DNA from: Paraflavitalea sp. CAU 1676
Lineage (GTDB): Bacteria > Bacteroidota > Bacteroidia > Chitinophagales > Chitinophagaceae
Length of the DNA: 64,000 nucleotides
Assembly (NCBI RefSeq): GCF_029223285.1
Contig: NZ_JARHUJ010000001.1
Location: 186,001 to 250,000 of the forward strand
Reading direction: 5' to 3'
Shown here one piece after another: positions 63,431-64,000 of the stretch. Under the pieces are notes generated by a model. It was not told where the DNA came from and searched no databases. It was given only the letters and a program-made list of their open reading frames with translations. Position 1 is the stretch's first letter; each line of letters begins with the position of its first letter. Both the position numbers and the translations under genes were made by a program.

Positions 63431-63692
63431 AATTGGCCCTTTAAAAGATAAGACGAAGGTAATTGCAAAATGTTACAGGAGTGGTAAAGAATTCTAAAAA
63501 TTAGGTGAAAGTGGGGGTATGGCCGGCGAAATTACCCAGTTGCGGTTGAACATTCCCCACACCTGAGTTCACGCTAAGCCAGCAAAGCCTCTGCCCCGAG
63601 GTAAATCGCAACGGAGGCTGAGATCAACCCAAGGTTCGGGCGTACACCGTGCGGTGGCCAGTAAAACAACCCGGAATATTGTACAGAACCTC
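63431..63692. other. Intergenic region before the repeat element
   Basis: No convincing gene, tRNA or terminator. It forms the left part of the gap that ends in the hairpin and 11-bp array. Confidence 0.35.
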
Positions 63693-63857
63693 CCTGCAAA
63701 CCCACATCCTAAGAGGGCACCTTGCAGGCATACCTGGTATACCTCCAGGCCATCATCAGGCTACTACCTATGAATCAACTCCGAACCATCTCCGAATGAA
63801 GACGCCGCAAAGGGCTCTGTAGGTCCTCTGTAAGTGCTCTGTAGGTGCTCTATAGTT
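63693..63857. repeat. Structured intergenic element: hairpins plus 11-bp tandem array
   Basis: Hairpins CCTGCAA/TTGCAGG (63693-63728) and CCTGG/CCAGG (63733-63749) precede two 11-bp units beginning CTCCGAA (63779-63800). Then come four exact-period 11-bp units at 63814-63857 with consensus GCTCTGTAGGT. The order of hairpins then 11-bp units matches the element at 23344-23536, though the unit sequence differs. Function unknown. Confidence 0.65.
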
Positions 63858-63883
63858 TTTGTCATATTCAGTATATTCGTAAT

Positions 63884-64000
63884 GTGAAAAGTGAAGACCC
63901 TGGTGAAGATGGCCAGTTTGGTTTGCTGTTGAAAACCCGGCGGGCCACCGTAGTTGATCTTGAAAAGCTTCTTATGATATTTGAGGTGAAAAAGCAGGTG
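63884..64000 (+). CDS. Start of an unrecognised gene (partial, runs off the window)
   Basis: 39 codons visible from GTG at 63884; the frame is open from GTG at 63845, after a TAG at 63842, so the true start is uncertain. The peptide begins VKSEDPGEDGQFGLLLKTRR and ends with VVDLEKLLMIFEVKKQV, a short basic/acidic helical stretch with no signal peptide. No family is recognised from so short a piece. It lies 26 nt downstream of the 11-bp repeat array, so the array may lie in its upstream regulatory region. Confidence 0.35.
   Translation, partial: MKSEDPGEDGQFGLLLKTRRATVVDLEKLLMIFEVKKQV

Noticed and set aside
63814-63857. CRISPR or minisatellite in a gene
   Set aside because: Too short, no spacers, and a stop codon lies inside the array in the frame of the next gene.

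Overview
The window looks like chromosomal DNA of a member of the Bacteroidota, most likely family Chitinophagaceae. The evidence is a C-terminal type IX secretion sorting domain, a GldA-type gliding-motility ATPase, ECF sigma factors paired with transmembrane partners and outer-membrane beta-barrels, an HD-DUF5706 protein, a GH3/serine-hydrolase fusion, few Shine-Dalgarno sequences, and promoter-like TAnnTTTG boxes. GC content is moderate and coding density high. I saw no rRNA, tRNA, CRISPR array, prophage or intact insertion sequence. The family placement is inference; the phylum is well supported.

Layout. 0-9.3 kb: the end of a short-chain dehydrogenase, a lone CBM48 protein, a two-component system, a 1352-residue secreted protein (seven FG-GAP repeats, calcium-binding type-3 repeats, T9SS tail) and an AraC regulator. 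9.3-10.2 kb is an AT-rich gap with an orphan terminator. 10.2-16.4 kb: an ArsR regulator followed by an RND efflux operon (adaptor, pump, TolC-like channel), with two ArsR-like operators in front of the operon. 16.4-22.8 kb: a complete SUF iron-sulfur cluster operon on the minus strand (sufA-B-C-D-S-E plus a DUF59/SufT gene). 22.8-23.8 kb: a non-coding stretch with hairpins and an 11-bp tandem array. 23.8-26.0 kb: aspartyl/asparaginyl hydroxylase, APS kinase and sulfotransferase, which may form a hydroxylation/sulfation module.

26-45 kb: a Bcr/CflA-type exporter, lipid kinase, SurE, an ECF sigma factor with a fused membrane/barrel partner, MutL, a GH3/beta-lactamase fusion, a carbonic anhydrase, GldA, DUF4259, enolase, a DivIC/FtsB-like protein, endonuclease III and a large GAF protein. 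45-64 kb: an XRE regulator, an SdiA-regulated-type lipoprotein, an HD-DUF5706 (Pycsar-effector family) protein, a 2-oxoacid:acceptor oxidoreductase alpha subunit, a polysaccharide deacetylase, a SulP transporter with a second carbonic anhydrase, an MHS transporter with a small membrane protein beside acetyl-CoA synthetase, an alpha/beta hydrolase, an L,D-transpeptidase, a DMT protein, and a second ECF sigma locus whose membrane partner and barrel are separate genes. The window ends in another 11-bp array and the start of an unrecognised gene.

Most of the window is core metabolism and envelope biology. The points most worth a second look are the hydroxylase/APS kinase/sulfotransferase cluster, the HD-DUF5706 fusion with no neighbouring cyclase, the fused and split versions of a sigma/anti-sigma/barrel system, two intergenic elements built of hairpins plus 11-bp arrays, two orphan terminators that imply unannotated transcripts, and a MutL whose endonuclease motifs are degenerate.
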